This document shows, in pieces, positions 25,355 through 34,576 of a stretch of 64,000 nucleotides of DNA (position 1 is its first letter; every line of letters begins with the position of its first letter). The position numbers and the translations under genes were made by a program. The notes below the pieces were generated by a model that worked only from the letters and a program-made list of their open reading frames with translations, had not been told where the DNA came from and did no database searches. The stretch is from JAGDVO01 sp964590075 [NCBI: uncultured Aquificales bacterium] (GTDB lineage: Bacteria > Thermosulfidibacterota > Thermosulfidibacteria > Thermosulfidibacterales), in the NCBI GenBank assembly GCA_964590075.1, contig CAZPXS010000003.1, positions 131,185 to 195,184 of the forward strand, given 5' to 3'.

Positions 25355-26389
25355 CTACAGGATTAATTTCACTTCCCTAAGTAGATTAGCGGCAAGTTCA
25401 GGTGGGGTAGGGTTTATGTAGAAGCCTGATCCCCATTCGAAACCCGCTATCTTGGTTAACCTGGGCACTAGCTCGATATGCCAATGAAAGTCGTATTTTA
25501 TCGTTCCCCAGTAATCTGGTTTACCAGGTCTTGGAACAAGGTTTGGAACCGTATGTAAAACAAAATTATAGGGTGGATCATCAAGTAGTATCCTTATCCT
25601 CAAAAGCATCTCCTTCAAAGCACGAGCGGTATCCATAAGATCATCATCGCTTAACTCTGCGAAATCGTGCATATGGTGTTTGGGTAGCAACCAACACTCG
25701 AAGGGAAAACACGAGGCAAAGGGAGTCCACATTATATACTTTCCATCATCAAAAACTATCCTCTCCTTAAAGTAAAGTTCCTGCTTGATTATGTCACAGA
25801 TGATACATCTCTCCTTTTTAAGGAAATACTCTCTCGCAGAATTCAACTCCTGTACAATCACAGTGGGTATAAGAGGTGTAGCTATTATCTGGGAATGGGA
25901 GTGGGATAAGGAAGCCCCAGCCTGAGATTTGTGATTCTTAAAAACTAAGATGTATCTTAACCTTATATCTTTTCTGAGGTCTCTTATCCTTTCCCTATAG
26001 GCTATAAGAACATCCCTTATCTCACTAACCGAAAGATCTGAAAGTGTAAGATCATGGTGTGGCGTCTCAACAACAACCTCGTGAGCTCCCACTCCACTTA
26101 CTCTATCAAAAAGACCCACCCCCTCCCTTATTAGCTCACCCTCAACTCTAAGTGCAGGAAACTTATTTGGAGTTACCCTTACAGTCCAACCAGGAGTATT
26201 AGGAGGGGAGTCATCAGGTCTTATAGCAAAAACTTCAGGAGGTGTCTTGTCCTCCTGACCATAACAGAAGGGACATACTATCAGTTTCTTTTCCTCAACC
26301 TGAATTTCAAAATCCCCAGGTCTTCTTGCTCTCTCAGTAGCTATTATAACCCATCTCTCCTTAAAGGGATCGTACCTTAATTCAGGCAT
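25355..26389 (-). CDS. galT: Galactose-1-phosphate uridylyltransferase GalT (or ADP-glucose phosphorylase-like)
   Basis: 344 residues. N-terminal YDPFKERWVIIATERARRP is the GalT opening. Zinc ligands Cys39/Cys42 (CPFC), ETPHHD (109-113) and His163, with the catalytic His165 in LSHSHSQIIATPLIP, are all visible; a second pair, CIIC, lies at 195-198. Homologues of this type exchange UMP between UDP-glucose and galactose-1-phosphate, while some plant-like members act on ADP-glucose, which would suit the neighbouring alpha-glucan genes. GGAGG precedes ATG; the gene overlaps the GH57 gene by 8 bp and ends the five-gene minus-strand operon. Confidence 0.9.
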   Translation of the reverse strand: MPELRYDPFKERWVIIATERARRPGDFEIQVEEKKLIVCPFCYGQEDKTPPEVFAIRPDDSPPNTPGWTVRVTPNKFPALRVEGELIREGVGLFDRVSGVGAHEVVVETPHHDLTLSDLSVSEIRDVLIAYRERIRDLRKDIRLRYILVFKNHKSQAGASLSHSHSQIIATPLIPTVIVQELNSAREYFLKKERCIICDIIKQELYFKERIVFDDGKYIMWTPFASCFPFECWLLPKHHMHDFAELSDDDLMDTARALKEMLLRIRILLDDPPYNFVLHTVPNLVPRPGKPDYWGTIKYDFHWHIELVPRLTKIAGFEWGSGFYINPTPPELAANLLREVKLIL

Positions 26390-28322
26390 ACCTTACCTCC
26401 AACCCTATCCTCAACCTCATATCCTCACCCTCTAGTAGCGACTTAAAGATTATAGCACTATTCTGATAGACCCTCTCAAAACCAGCCTCGGACTGTGAAA
26501 CCGTATAGATAGGTACAACGAACAACTCACTATCAAAGGATAGCTCGATGAAAATCTCTCCCGGAATAAATGGACTAATCAACCTTATCTCTCTCAAACC
26601 TCTGTAGTGAAAGTTTTTAGCGATAGAAAAGGGTATTCCATTTATAATTATGGTAGATTGATCCGTCCCAAGGTTGAGATTAACCTCAAACTCCGGTCTT
26701 ATCGCTATAGCAGAGGAAATCTCATAACTCACATCTAATCTATTATTTTTAACCGAGAAAGTCTTTAATACCTTTATATTCTCGTCTCTAAATCCTAAAC
26801 TAACGGAATTATTCTTAAAATCGATAACCTCATAAACCTCATTTGCTAAACTAAACTCCTTACCACCTAAAAAGTACCTATCGATGAAACAACCCCTATC
26901 GTAATCGTCATATTCAGGTTCCACATCCAGCGATCTTTCCATATCATGGATGCTTTTTACAACTCCTGAACTTTTGCTTTCGGCTCTCCTGGCAAGTAAA
27001 TGGTATGCCTCTTCTCTTCTTCTTAAACAGTCTGCTATGTTGAGACTACAACTTCTCAACGAAATCTCCTTAGCCATACCTCCAAGGTGAGGGTATATCC
27101 ACAAAACAAACTCATCCTTTCTTATGTAAATCTCCTTTTTACCGTCAAAATCTATATCATCATATATAAAAGTATCATCGAGATAATTTTCAGCTTTTAT
27201 AAGGTTCTCGTAAACGGCTCTTCTAAGATGTGGTAGGTACAATCCACCAAAGATACCATGCCAGTAGGCATCATTACACTGACCCTTAAATAGGTATATC
27301 TTTGCCTCCTCAATCCCGGAACCTTTACTCCTAAGTTCCTTTGATATAAGGATCATTTTTTTGTGCATCCTGTTTGCCTCATCGTACTTGACCAAAAAGT
27401 TATGCCATATCCCACCCTTTATAAAGGGCCTGTACTGATCAAAAAGGTTCTGTTCCTTCAACTCCTTAACAAGCCTGCTGAAACGGTATCCTTCCCTTGC
27501 TGGTAAAGCCCACTCTCCCATTTCAAAATAGGATGTAACAGGTATATAGCAGAGCCCACTTGCCTCTTCCTCTTTTAAAGTTTCGATAAACAGCTTCATC
27601 CTGATCTTTCCCTCTTCTATGTAAGAAACAAAGGTCTCCAACCAACCGTCCTCATATACCCACTTATAGGTAGAGGGCCAAATTCCAAATTTTTCACCAT
27701 CGTCGAATATTAGGAGAGTGCCTGTCTTAGTTGATAGAAAATTAGAAACTTCACTAACAGGTCTAAAAGGGATCAGATACCTTAACTTTTCATTTATCGG
27801 AAAAACCTTCAATCTAAAACCATCCTTCTCAGTTATAAAGTATCCCTTAACTTTATCCTCGGGTATCCCAGATGAGATGAGATGGTAATCATCAACTACA
27901 ACAAACTCTATACCACAGCTAACAAGATCAACCAGGATGGAGCTATCCCAGACTCTCTCGGTTAACCACAGTCCCTTGGGTTCAACGCCCCATTCTCTGA
28001 TGATCCACTCTTTGGCCATCATAACCTGTTCTATCCTATCTTCCCTTGGAATCACCGCAAGTATAGGCTCATAAAAACCACTGACTATAGGTTCACACCT
28101 CCCATCAGCAATAAGCCTACCGATCAGGTCAAATAACTCTCTCTCCCTCTCCTTTATCCACTCCAGTAATACACCGCTAAAGTGAAGGGCAAACTTAAAG
28201 TTACTAGATCTATAAACTGCCTTGATAAAAGGTTTATAGGCTCTATTGAAGGCCTTTACTATTACACTTTCAAAATTACCAACAGGCTGATGACAGTGTA
28301 TACCAAATATCATATCCGCCAT
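26382..28322 (-). CDS. GH57 family 4-alpha-glucanotransferase/alpha-amylase
   Basis: 646 residues, matching the approximately 659 of Thermococcus 4-alpha-glucanotransferase. GH57 regions are GIHCHQPVGNF (7-17), the nucleophile Glu122 in GLWLTERVWD, and the acid/base Asp208 in IFDDGEKFG. The second half (from about 330) is the beta-sandwich region usual for this subfamily (DUF1925/DUF1926-like, from memory). It cleaves or disproportionates alpha-1,4-glucans, consistent with glycogen or maltodextrin use. No signal peptide, so cytoplasmic. GGGGAG precedes ATG. It lies between galT and the nucleotidyltransferase in the same operon. Confidence 0.9.
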   Translation of the reverse strand: MADMIFGIHCHQPVGNFESVIVKAFNRAYKPFIKAVYRSSNFKFALHFSGVLLEWIKERERELFDLIGRLIADGRCEPIVSGFYEPILAVIPREDRIEQVMMAKEWIIREWGVEPKGLWLTERVWDSSILVDLVSCGIEFVVVDDYHLISSGIPEDKVKGYFITEKDGFRLKVFPINEKLRYLIPFRPVSEVSNFLSTKTGTLLIFDDGEKFGIWPSTYKWVYEDGWLETFVSYIEEGKIRMKLFIETLKEEEASGLCYIPVTSYFEMGEWALPAREGYRFSRLVKELKEQNLFDQYRPFIKGGIWHNFLVKYDEANRMHKKMILISKELRSKGSGIEEAKIYLFKGQCNDAYWHGIFGGLYLPHLRRAVYENLIKAENYLDDTFIYDDIDFDGKKEIYIRKDEFVLWIYPHLGGMAKEISLRSCSLNIADCLRRREEAYHLLARRAESKSSGVVKSIHDMERSLDVEPEYDDYDRGCFIDRYFLGGKEFSLANEVYEVIDFKNNSVSLGFRDENIKVLKTFSVKNNRLDVSYEISSAIAIRPEFEVNLNLGTDQSTIIINGIPFSIAKNFHYRGLREIRLISPFIPGEIFIELSFDSELFVVPIYTVSQSEAGFERVYQNSAIIFKSLLEGEDMRLRIGLEVRYA

Positions 28323-28333
28323 TTTGTACTCCC

Positions 28334-30817
28334 CTAAGAACTCAGAATCTCTTCGAACTTAGATTTCACCTCACGTTCTATCCTTTCCATAGAACTGAGA
28401 CAGTTACCTTCAACCACTACCATAATATCAGAACTATCCTCATCATAAACAACCAAAAGATAACCGTCATCAAAGCATACCTTAACACCGTCTATCAATA
28501 CCAGCTCCCTATCGGAGTAGGTATCGACCAACATTCTCATCAATCCACCCTTTTTGGAAGGTGGTAGGAAATGGATATTTTTTCTATAGAAGCCTCTGGG
28601 TATTACCCTTAATAGGGAAGACATTTTTGCTCCAACCCTATGGATCATTTCGAGTAGAAAACCTATAAGGAATATACCATCAAAGGTTCTGTGAAATTCG
28701 GGGAATATAAATCTAGCCTTAGAATCTACAATAAATATATAGTTATCTTTCAATGCCTCTTCCTCTATCTTTCTCCTTGCCTCAGGAATCCTTTTAACCT
28801 CGAAACCTTCGGATATTAGCAATCTCTCGATATATTCAGGAACCGCCACCGAAAGGGCAACCTTACCCTTCCTACCGGCTCTCGAGATAATTATCGCCAT
28901 AAGAGCAATCAACTCTTCATCCGACAAAAGATTACCCTTATCGTCTATAACTCTTACCATCTCACCATCCTGACTGACAGAAAAACCAGCATCGGCATTG
29001 ACACTTGTCACTATCCTTTCCAGATCTTCAAGCCCCTCCTCATCATAAACCGCAAAAGAGTTACCCGCATTAACCCCTATTATCCTTACACCAAGTTTAC
29101 CCATTATCTCAGGAATAACATCGGAAGAAGGACCAAAATTGTAATCTATGACGATCTTATAGTTACCCATCCTTATCGCATGTACATCGAGAGACTTAAG
29201 AAATCCTTCTATGTAAAAATCCCTGATCTTCCCAAGTTCCTCTATAACCCCCTGCTCCTCCACATTAACCCTTCTGAATTCCTCTCTAAAGAATATCCTC
29301 TCTATACTCTTTTCCTGATTACTGGATAGTGTAAGACCCTTAGAGTCAAAGAAGACTATATCAGTCTGTCTAAGATTATGGCTATTCCTCTTGAAATAAA
29401 CACCTCCAACCTCGCCGAACCCTTCGAGCTTGTATCTAAGCACAGGCTTACATATGGCATGTAGATCCCTAACATTAACGCCGGTCGAAAGAACACCTCC
29501 TATGAAAGCTCTCGCCAACATTCGTGAGCCTGGATAGGAATCTCTCCCCACAAGTATATAGGAACCCTCCCTAAGGTAAGAACCATAAGCGACTCCCAGT
29601 TTTGCCACAAACTCAGGGGTAAGCTCCATATTGGTAAGACCTGTTACCTTACCAGACTCAAAAATGGAGCTCTTCCACCTGTCAGCCCATATGAGATTAT
29701 CGTTGACTATCGCGTTATCATCGACAATTTTCATAGGCCAGATTTTAACATTTGGCTTAACAATTACATTGGAACCTATTTTTACCTTTTCCGCAATAAC
29801 AACCTGACTCTCTATCAGAGAACCTTCACCTATAGTTACCCTATCACAAACCACGGTCTCTGTTAAACTAACGTTTCTGCCGATACTAACATCCCTCCAA
29901 ATCACAGCATCCTTCAATCTACACCCGTCACCTATAATAGTGCCGTTACCTATAACGGCATTTTCAATCGTAACGCCATCCCCGATTTTAACATTGTCAC
30001 CAATCACGACTAGACCATGTAAGTTAACATTTTCGGGAACAAAACTATTAGATCCTATGTATAGAGTTGCCCCTTCCCTATTTATAACCTCTCCCTCTAT
30101 TCTAAGCTTAATTTTACCATTAAAGATATCCTTATGAACCTCTAAGTAGCTCTCTGGACTTCCCACATCACGCCAATAACAATCAGCCTTGTAACCGTAT
30201 AATGGATAACCTTTGTTAAGTAGATCTGGGAAAAGATCCTTACTAAAGTCGTACTCAGTATTAGGCGGTATGTGTTCAAAGACTTCCGGCTCAAGAACAT
30301 ATATACCCGTATTAACGGTATCGCTAAAAACCTCACCCCAACTTGGTTTTTCTAGAAACTTAACTATACGACCTTCCCTATCGGTTATGACAACTCCAAA
30401 TTGCAAAGGATTCTCAACAGATATTAAACCTATGGTAACAAGAGCTTCCCTTGAGCCATGGTAATCCCAGAGTTCTCTAAGTGGGTAATCCGTAATAAGA
30501 TCACCCGAAATTACAAGAAATCTCTCCTTTATTATATTTCTAAGTAACCCTACAGCTCCACAGGTTCCGTAATCCCTATCGGGCAATAGGTATCTTATTT
30601 TAACACCAAAAATAGAACCATCCCCAAAATGGTTCCTTATAACTTCAGGTTGAAAAAAAAGAAGCACATGGATATCGTCAAAACCTTCCCTTTTTAAAAG
30701 ATCAACCACGTGCTCCATAATCGGGATGTTTACAACTGGTAACATCGGTTTAGGAAGGGAAGCTGTAAGAGGCCTGATTCTTGTACCGAATCCTCCAGCC
30801 ATTATAACAGCCTTCAT
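28334..30817 (-). CDS. Sugar nucleotidyltransferase with hexapeptide repeats and a degenerate phosphomannomutase-like domain
   Basis: 827 residues in three parts. Residues 1-230 are a nucleotidyltransferase with MAGGFGTRIRPLT, KPMLPVVN and DRDYGTCGAVG. Residues 250-370 form a left-handed beta-helix of hexapeptide repeats. From about 375 a phosphohexomutase-like region begins (GRDSYPGSRMLARAFIGG), but the active-site phosphoserine motif TASHNP is replaced by FKRNSHN, and the Mg loop DPDADR by VNADAGFS, so the mutase is probably inactive. Similar architectures are annotated as mannose-1-phosphate guanylyltransferase; the nucleotide and sugar are not certain. AAGGAG precedes ATG; co-transcribed with the response regulator upstream and GH57 downstream. 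Confidence 0.87.
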   Translation of the reverse strand: MKAVIMAGGFGTRIRPLTASLPKPMLPVVNIPIMEHVVDLLKREGFDDIHVLLFFQPEVIRNHFGDGSIFGVKIRYLLPDRDYGTCGAVGLLRNIIKERFLVISGDLITDYPLRELWDYHGSREALVTIGLISVENPLQFGVVITDREGRIVKFLEKPSWGEVFSDTVNTGIYVLEPEVFEHIPPNTEYDFSKDLFPDLLNKGYPLYGYKADCYWRDVGSPESYLEVHKDIFNGKIKLRIEGEVINREGATLYIGSNSFVPENVNLHGLVVIGDNVKIGDGVTIENAVIGNGTIIGDGCRLKDAVIWRDVSIGRNVSLTETVVCDRVTIGEGSLIESQVVIAEKVKIGSNVIVKPNVKIWPMKIVDDNAIVNDNLIWADRWKSSIFESGKVTGLTNMELTPEFVAKLGVAYGSYLREGSYILVGRDSYPGSRMLARAFIGGVLSTGVNVRDLHAICKPVLRYKLEGFGEVGGVYFKRNSHNLRQTDIVFFDSKGLTLSSNQEKSIERIFFREEFRRVNVEEQGVIEELGKIRDFYIEGFLKSLDVHAIRMGNYKIVIDYNFGPSSDVIPEIMGKLGVRIIGVNAGNSFAVYDEEGLEDLERIVTSVNADAGFSVSQDGEMVRVIDDKGNLLSDEELIALMAIIISRAGRKGKVALSVAVPEYIERLLISEGFEVKRIPEARRKIEEEALKDNYIFIVDSKARFIFPEFHRTFDGIFLIGFLLEMIHRVGAKMSSLLRVIPRGFYRKNIHFLPPSKKGGLMRMLVDTYSDRELVLIDGVKVCFDDGYLLVVYDEDSSDIMVVVEGNCLSSMERIEREVKSKFEEILSS

Positions 30818-30820
30818 TTA

Positions 30821-31189
30821 TCACTCCTTCTTGTACTTTTCTAACAGTCTCTTAACCTCGTTTTTGAGTTCGGTTAAATCTGGGGACTTTACCACATAAC
30901 TATCAGCGAGCCAGGATGTAAAATCATCCTGGTAAGACGCATAGGCTGAACATAGTATCACAGGTATATGTCTCTCCTCCTTAACGACTCTCTGTAAAAC
31001 CTCGAGTCCACTCATCTCTCCCATTCTAATGTCGAGTATCATAAGATCAATTGGTTCACCGCTTGATATTATATCTAGAGCCTCCTCTCCGCTTGAAGCC
31101 TCTATCACTTCGTGACCTTCCTCCTCCAACTCACTCCTAAATAAAAACCTTATGGCAGGCTCATCATCTACAACAAGGATCTTAGCCAT
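30821..31189 (-). CDS. Stand-alone response regulator receiver protein
   Basis: 122 residues, a single CheY-like receiver domain with no output domain. The acidic pocket Asp8/Asp9 (VVDDEP), phospho-acceptor Asp53 (LMILDIRMGEM), the Ser in ILCSAYAS and Lys in YVVKSPDL are complete. It should accept phosphate from the histidine kinase encoded two bases upstream and act by protein contact. Its co-transcription with sugar-nucleotide and alpha-glucan enzymes suggests control of those enzymes or of glycan synthesis, which is inference. GGAGG is six bases before ATG. Confidence 0.92.
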   Translation of the reverse strand: MAKILVVDDEPAIRFLFRSELEEEGHEVIEASSGEEALDIISSGEPIDLMILDIRMGEMSGLEVLQRVVKEERHIPVILCSAYASYQDDFTSWLADSYVVKSPDLTELKNEVKRLLEKYKKE

Positions 31190-31191
31190 AG

Positions 31192-32646
31192 CTAACCTCC
31201 GAGATATTCTGGCATTGTTAGTACGACTCTAACTCCCTTTGCTGTATTCTCTATCTTCATGGTCGCCTTATGCTCCTTAGCTATCATCAACATTATGGGT
31301 ATCCCAAGTCCAGATCCATGGGCTTTAGTTGTAAAGAAAGGCTCATAGATCCTTGGTAGTATTTCATCCGGAATGCCACCGGCCTTATCCTCAATGATTA
31401 GATCAACATACCCTTCGTTTCTCTTTATCCTGACAACGACAGGCTCATCGATACCCTTTGAAACCATAGCCTCATAGGAGTTCGTTATAGCGTTTTGTAT
31501 AAATTTAGAGATCTGAATCATATCGCCTTCCACATATATAGCTCTATCCGGTATCTCCATATGTACCTTAAGATCCCTAAACTTTCTCGTTAGTTCCTTT
31601 ACGGTCTTCCTGACAACATAGCACAGGTTAAGCTTTACTTTTCTTACCTTTAGCGTAGCGTTAAGATCATCGAGAGACTTCAAAATATTATCAATCCTAA
31701 GTGCATTTATATAGATGTGATTCGCAAGCTCCCTCAATTTCTCTACGTTACTTTCAATAGGGGAAGAACTATCCTGATTAAGAATACGTAACAATTGACT
31801 AGCATATCCTCCTATTATCGTCACAGGATTTCTTATTTCGTGAACTATCGAAGAGGTTAACTCCCTCGCAAGATTCAATCTTTCCATAGCTATTATACTT
31901 GACTGCTTTTCGTCTATAACTTCTCTCAACTTCTCTATAGCCTTCTCCTTTTCCTCTATAACTTCAAATAGATAGGCTCTTTCAATGTAGGGCTTTATAG
32001 TCTCTATAACCTTTTGAACTAGTTCAATATCCCTCGTATTTATAGGTGAAAGGGTAACCACATTATCAACTATAAAAAGGCCTTTTAGATTCAAAGCTTC
32101 GAAGTTCACAGGGATCATCGCAATAGCGGTTGACCCAAAAAGGGCTAGTAGACTATAAACCTTCTCATCCTTAGCCCTGGTGTAGGTAAGTACGATAGAT
32201 CTACCTTCCTCCAAAACCTCATCTATAGGATTACCTTCAAGTTTGTAGAACTCAACGATAGAATCAAAAAATTCCCTTAGCTTTTCCGTGTCCTTTATCG
32301 TAGCCCCGTAATCCATCAGACTATGCTCAAAGGTACAGTTAATAAGCTTAGAGTATATCTCCAAACCTTCCTGATGGTCTCTAGGACCAAGAGCAAAGAG
32401 AGGGCGAAAATCATCCTCAACAAGAACAAAGATAACCCTATTAAAACCAAATCCCTCCCTGTGGGTCATGAGCACGAAAATCGGATGCAAAACTTCAACG
32501 AGTTTCTTTTTACCCTTTATAACTTCCATAACCTTTGATATCTTATCCTTTAGATCATCGGAGATCTCGCTATTTGATAGAATCTTAAAGGAACATAAAC
32601 CCAGACTCTCACATATCAACTTTTTTTTATCCTTTAGGTTTGACAT
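31192..32646 (-). CDS. Soluble histidine kinase with N-terminal GAF-like region
   Basis: About 484 residues from ATG 32646; a TTG at 32670 would add eight, but its codons overlap the AGGAGG site. There is no transmembrane segment. The N-terminal 230 residues look like a sensory GAF-type region and lead through a coiled coil (EEKEKAIEKLREVIDEKQ) into the H-box SSIVHEIRNPVTIIGG (His269). The ATPase has N-box FIQNAITNSYEAM, G1 EDKAGGIP, F-box YEPFFTTK and G2 GSGLGIPI. It is cytoplasmic, so it likely senses an internal metabolite. It heads the operon with its receiver and the glucan enzymes. Its 5' end overlaps the -35 of the divergent tRNA promoter. Confidence 0.9.
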   Translation of the reverse strand: MSNLKDKKKLICESLGLCSFKILSNSEISDDLKDKISKVMEVIKGKKKLVEVLHPIFVLMTHREGFGFNRVIFVLVEDDFRPLFALGPRDHQEGLEIYSKLINCTFEHSLMDYGATIKDTEKLREFFDSIVEFYKLEGNPIDEVLEEGRSIVLTYTRAKDEKVYSLLALFGSTAIAMIPVNFEALNLKGLFIVDNVVTLSPINTRDIELVQKVIETIKPYIERAYLFEVIEEKEKAIEKLREVIDEKQSSIIAMERLNLARELTSSIVHEIRNPVTIIGGYASQLLRILNQDSSSPIESNVEKLRELANHIYINALRIDNILKSLDDLNATLKVRKVKLNLCYVVRKTVKELTRKFRDLKVHMEIPDRAIYVEGDMIQISKFIQNAITNSYEAMVSKGIDEPVVVRIKRNEGYVDLIIEDKAGGIPDEILPRIYEPFFTTKAHGSGLGIPIMLMIAKEHKATMKIENTAKGVRVVLTMPEYLGG

Positions 32647-32663
32647 TTCCGGCTTTCCTCCTC

Positions 32664-32692
32664 TTGACAAGATAATATTACGGTGCTATTTT
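32664..32692 (+). promoter_or_regulatory. Promoter of the tRNA-Val/tRNA-Asp unit
   Basis: Perfect -35 TTGACA (32664-32669), 17-bp spacer, and an extended -10 TGC-TATTTT (32684-32692). Predicted start near 32699, eight bases before the mature tRNA. The -35 overlaps the region just upstream of the divergent histidine kinase start. Confidence 0.6.
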
Positions 32693-32706
32693 TTCAAGTG
32701 CATTAG

Positions 32707-32778
32707 GGGCGGATAGCTCAGTGGGAGAGCACCGGCCTTACAAGCTGGGGGTCAGAGGTTCAATCCCTCTTCCGCCCA
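32707..32778 (+). tRNA. tRNA-Val (anticodon TAC)
   Basis: 72-nt cloverleaf: acceptor GGGCGGA/TCCGCCC, D arm GCTC/GAGC, anticodon stem CCGGC/GCTGG around loop CTTACAA (anticodon TAC at 32739-32741), five-base variable loop, T arm AGAGG-TTCAATC-CCTCT. Discriminator A at 32778. The 3' CCA is not encoded (next bases are TGC). Confidence 0.97.
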
Positions 32779-32785
32779 TGCAAGC

Positions 32786-32859
<74 letters not shown>

Positions 32860-32868
32860 TTTTTTATT

Positions 32869-33618
32869 TTAAACATTAGGTTTCATGGCGTAGAGTAGAT
32901 ACTCCTGGTTTCCCTTAGCTCCCTTTATGGGCGATGGGATAAAGCCGAAAATTACAAATCCCTTTTCTTCAAGCGATCTTTTCACGTTACTAACGGCTTC
33001 CAATTGGTCCGATTCGTTCCTTACTATACCACCTTTACCTACCTTGTTCCTACCAACCTCGAACTGTGGTTTAACCAGTATAACCGTCTCACCGCCTACC
33101 CTCAAAAACTCCCATATCTTATCCACAAGCTTTGTAACAGAGATAAAGGAAACGTCCATAACTAAAAGATCTATTTCATCAGGTATAGCATCCCTAGGGA
33201 AATACCTAAAATTCGTCCTTTCTATCACAACTACCCTTGGGTCATCTCTCAATACCGGATGGATAAGACCATAGCCAACATCCAAAGCATAGACCTTTTT
33301 AGCACCGTGAATAAGTAGGCAATGGGTAAAACCACCGGTTGAGGCTCCAACATCAAGACAAACCTTATCCTTTACCTCTATTCCAAAGTAACTTATGGCA
33401 TACTCGAGTTTAAGACCCCCTCTTGATACATATTTCAACGGTTCCACTATCTCTATATTGGAATCAACTGGAACCTTTGTCCCCGCCTTTGTTACAAAAA
33501 CACCGTTTACCTTTACCCTACCTTCCATGATTAGAACCTGAGCCTTCTGTCTACTTTCAACTAAACCAAGAGAAACCATCAAAAGGTCCAATCTCTCACG
33601 GGAGGATCCTTTTCCCAT
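32869..33618 (-). CDS. tlyA: TlyA family rRNA 2'-O-methyltransferase
   Basis: 249 residues from ATG 33618 (GGTGG nine bases upstream; an in-frame TTG lies at 33636). The N-terminal S4 RNA-binding domain (RERLDLLMVSLGLVESRQKA, to about residue 60) is followed by an RrmJ/FtsJ-type methyltransferase: LKYVSRGGLKLEYA, SAM motif CLDVGASTGGFTHCLL, YALDVGYGL and LLVMDVSFIS. TlyA methylates cytidine ribose in 16S and/or 23S rRNA. The start lies inside the 3' end of the KamA-like gene (23-bp overlap). Confidence 0.93.
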   Translation of the reverse strand: MGKGSSRERLDLLMVSLGLVESRQKAQVLIMEGRVKVNGVFVTKAGTKVPVDSNIEIVEPLKYVSRGGLKLEYAISYFGIEVKDKVCLDVGASTGGFTHCLLIHGAKKVYALDVGYGLIHPVLRDDPRVVVIERTNFRYFPRDAIPDEIDLLVMDVSFISVTKLVDKIWEFLRVGGETVILVKPQFEVGRNKVGKGGIVRNESDQLEAVSNVKRSLEEKGFVIFGFIPSPIKGAKGNQEYLLYAMKPNV

Positions 33619-34525
33619 ATCTTGTATCCACCGCAAAATGTGGGATCATTAACCCTGAAAGTTTATTCCTCAAATCTCTAACTATTTTTATAGCTTTCCT
33701 TAGGTCAACTCTAAAGTGATCCACGCCGATAACAGGATCCACACTGAAAAGATAATATGGTCTTATACCGATATAAACAAGCTTTCTGAAAAGTTCAGAT
33801 AGTGTATCCACATCGTCATTTACCGAACTAAGTAAAACCGTTTGTGAACCCATTATTATCCCACATTTAGTTAATTCAAGAGCAACCTTACTAACGTTAT
33901 CATCTATCTCGACAGGATGGTTTACATGAAAGTTTATCCATATAGGTGCATATTTCCTTAAGATCCCTATTTTATCATAGAGAACATCAGGTGCATTAAC
34001 TAAAGCTCGTGAACCTATCCTTATAATAGGAATATCCAATCTTCTTAGTAACTTAAGGTAATCCTCCAATAACTCGTTATTTAAAGCCAGAGCATCCCCA
34101 CCGGAAAGTATCACATCCCTTATCTCACTGTTTCTCTTTATATAATCCTCTAAAAGCGAAAGGTCGTCGAAAAAGAAAGTCGGTTTTAACCAGTTTCTCT
34201 TTCTCATACAGAACCTACAGTAGGAGTAACAGAAATTAGTTGTAACAACGAGAAGTCTATCCTGGTAACGCCTTATCAAAAAAGGGATACCTGTTGTATC
34301 TTCCTCAGAAAAGGGATCGAGCTCTCCTAGAGTATCAAGTTCACGAATATCCGGGAAAAACTGCCTGAATATAGGATCATCCTTAGAAAATCTCCTGATC
34401 TTAGACAATAGATAACAACTGATCCTAAAAGGATACACACTGGTTACTTTCAAAAACTCTTCCCTGTATTCCTCAGTAAAATTAAAAATACTTTCTATTT
34501 CTCGTAGGTTGGTATATATTATCAT
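33596..34525 (-). CDS. KamA-family radical SAM protein (short lysine 2,3-aminomutase-like, EpmB-like)
   Basis: About 309 residues from ATG 34525; a TTG at 34561 would add twelve but has no ribosome binding site. The radical SAM cluster motif is CYSYCRFC (Cys99, Cys103, Cys106). DVILSGGDALALNNELL and SQTVLLSSVNDDVDTL match the aminomutase family. The protein stops just after VDTRYGKRILP; the lysine in that segment (about 305) aligns with the PLP lysine in the GGGGK motif of lysine 2,3-aminomutase. Full-length KamA has about 100 more residues, so this is closer in size to EpmB, which makes beta-lysine for EF-P. No efp or epmA is visible, so the substrate is uncertain. It overlaps tlyA and is divergent from the M24 peptidase. 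Confidence 0.82.
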   Translation of the reverse strand: MIIYTNLREIESIFNFTEEYREEFLKVTSVYPFRISCYLLSKIRRFSKDDPIFRQFFPDIRELDTLGELDPFSEEDTTGIPFLIRRYQDRLLVVTTNFCYSYCRFCMRKRNWLKPTFFFDDLSLLEDYIKRNSEIRDVILSGGDALALNNELLEDYLKLLRRLDIPIIRIGSRALVNAPDVLYDKIGILRKYAPIWINFHVNHPVEIDDNVSKVALELTKCGIIMGSQTVLLSSVNDDVDTLSELFRKLVYIGIRPYYLFSVDPVIGVDHFRVDLRKAIKIVRDLRNKLSGLMIPHFAVDTRYGKRILP

Positions 34526-34576
34526 GGTGAATAATAGAATCCATTTGGGAATAAATTTCAATAAAGGAGGGGAAAG

